Below, one piece after another: positions 5,381 to 5,747 of a stretch of DNA of 5,747 nucleotides. The notes beneath the pieces were generated by a model that was not told the DNA's origin, did no database searches, and saw only the letters and a list, made by a program, of their open reading frames with translations. Source of the stretch: Alphaproteobacteria bacterium (GTDB lineage Bacteria > Pseudomonadota > Alphaproteobacteria > Micavibrionales > UBA1664); assembly GCA_002401195.1 (NCBI GenBank), contig NVSI01000011.1, forward strand, positions 13,096 to 18,842, written 5' to 3'. Numbering within the stretch: position 1 is the first letter of the stretch; every line of letters begins with the position of its first letter. The translations under genes were made by a program, and so were the position numbers.

Positions 5381-5747
5381 TTGCCTTAACGCCTCCCCCG
5401 TTATCATGGAGCAGGCATTAATCACGTTCATGGATCGCGCCTTTCCTTGCATCGGAATCAAAACTCCTGCATCCGCGATTTTATGCACATCATCCGGCAC
5501 GCCAACGCTTTCGCGACCGGCCAATAATGTATCGCCATCTTGAAATTCAAAATCCGTATAGGGGATACTTCCCCGCGTTGTCATCAATATCACCCGCCCG
5601 CCGTGGCTTTCTTGAAATTTCGACCATGATGTATGGCGATGCACGGTGACAAGGTCAATGTAATCCATCCCAATACGACGAAATTCTTTTTCTTTCCACG
5701 GAAAACCGCATGGCTCAATAATATTGAGATCAAGCTGTAGGCTATTT
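5369..5747 (-). CDS. trmL: tRNA (cytidine(34)-2'-O)-methyltransferase, SPOUT family, 5' end missing
   Basis: TrmL transfers a methyl group from SAM to the 2'-O of the wobble base of tRNA-Leu isoacceptors; it is a cytoplasmic dimer with a knotted SPOUT fold. The frame runs to the right edge and begins NSLQLDLNIIEPCGFPWKEK, matching the family's IEPxGFP block. FRRIGMDY and HRHTSW follow. The SAM-binding knot is intact: GRESVGVP (5518-5495) and IPMQGKARSMNVINACSMIT before EALRQ at the end. 125 codons are present out of about 150-155, so roughly 25-30 N-terminal residues lie outside; the ATG at 5668 is internal. It ends in TAG at 5371-5369, overlapping the end of the PemK-like second frame by 12 bases. 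trmL and hemF are neighbours on one strand in many alphaproteobacteria as I recall; here the pair is kept but separated. Confidence 0.93.
   Translation of the reverse strand, partial: NSLQLDLNIIEPCGFPWKEKEFRRIGMDYIDLVTVHRHTSWSKFQESHGGRVILMTTRGSIPYTDFEFQDGDTLLAGRESVGVPDDVHKIADAGVLIPMQGKARSMNVINACSMITGEALRQLNL

Overview
The window is 5.7 kb of chromosomal-looking DNA from an alphaproteobacterium, AT-leaning for that class and probably an uncultured or small-genome lineage. The best evidence is the class II CCA-adding enzyme with alphaproteobacterial-style motifs (VGGCIRN, DIDIA, EDAARRDFTINAL, EDYLRILRFFRF) directly behind a DUF1285 gene, and a trmL gene lying near hemF, a pairing I recall from many alphaproteobacteria. 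An oxygen-dependent HemF implies at least microaerobic life. No phage, transposon, CRISPR, rRNA or tRNA gene is visible.

Layout, left to right. Positions 1-1098 (+) hold the 3' part of a soluble-type lytic transglycosylase gene, cut by the left edge. Positions 1193-1891 (+) hold an orphan NarL/FixJ-type response regulator, with a palindrome between its likely promoter and its ribosome binding site. Positions 1924-2418 (+) hold a DUF1285 gene with a perfect TATAAT seven bases before its ATG, so its message may be leaderless. It overlaps cca (2415-3572, +) by ATGA. hemF (3573-4442, -) meets cca tail to tail with no base between them. After an AT-rich 180-base divergent promoter region comes a PemK/MazF-like gene (4623 onward, +) that appears broken by a -1 frameshift: the first frame stops at 4874, while a second frame is open from 4814 to 5380 with no usable start before 5015. 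At the right edge trmL (5369-5747, -, 5' end missing) overlaps the end of that frame by 12 bases.

Most of the window is housekeeping: cell-wall turnover (slt), tRNA 3'-end maturation (cca), tRNA wobble methylation (trmL) and haem synthesis (hemF). The accessory element is the PemK-like gene, which sits antiparallel between trmL and hemF, has no recognisable antitoxin, and is split at an A5 run. I see no clearly new multi-gene system. The points most worth a second look are the split PemK-like gene with its possible recoding signals, the palindrome in front of the response regulator, and the possible leaderless DUF1285-cca operon.
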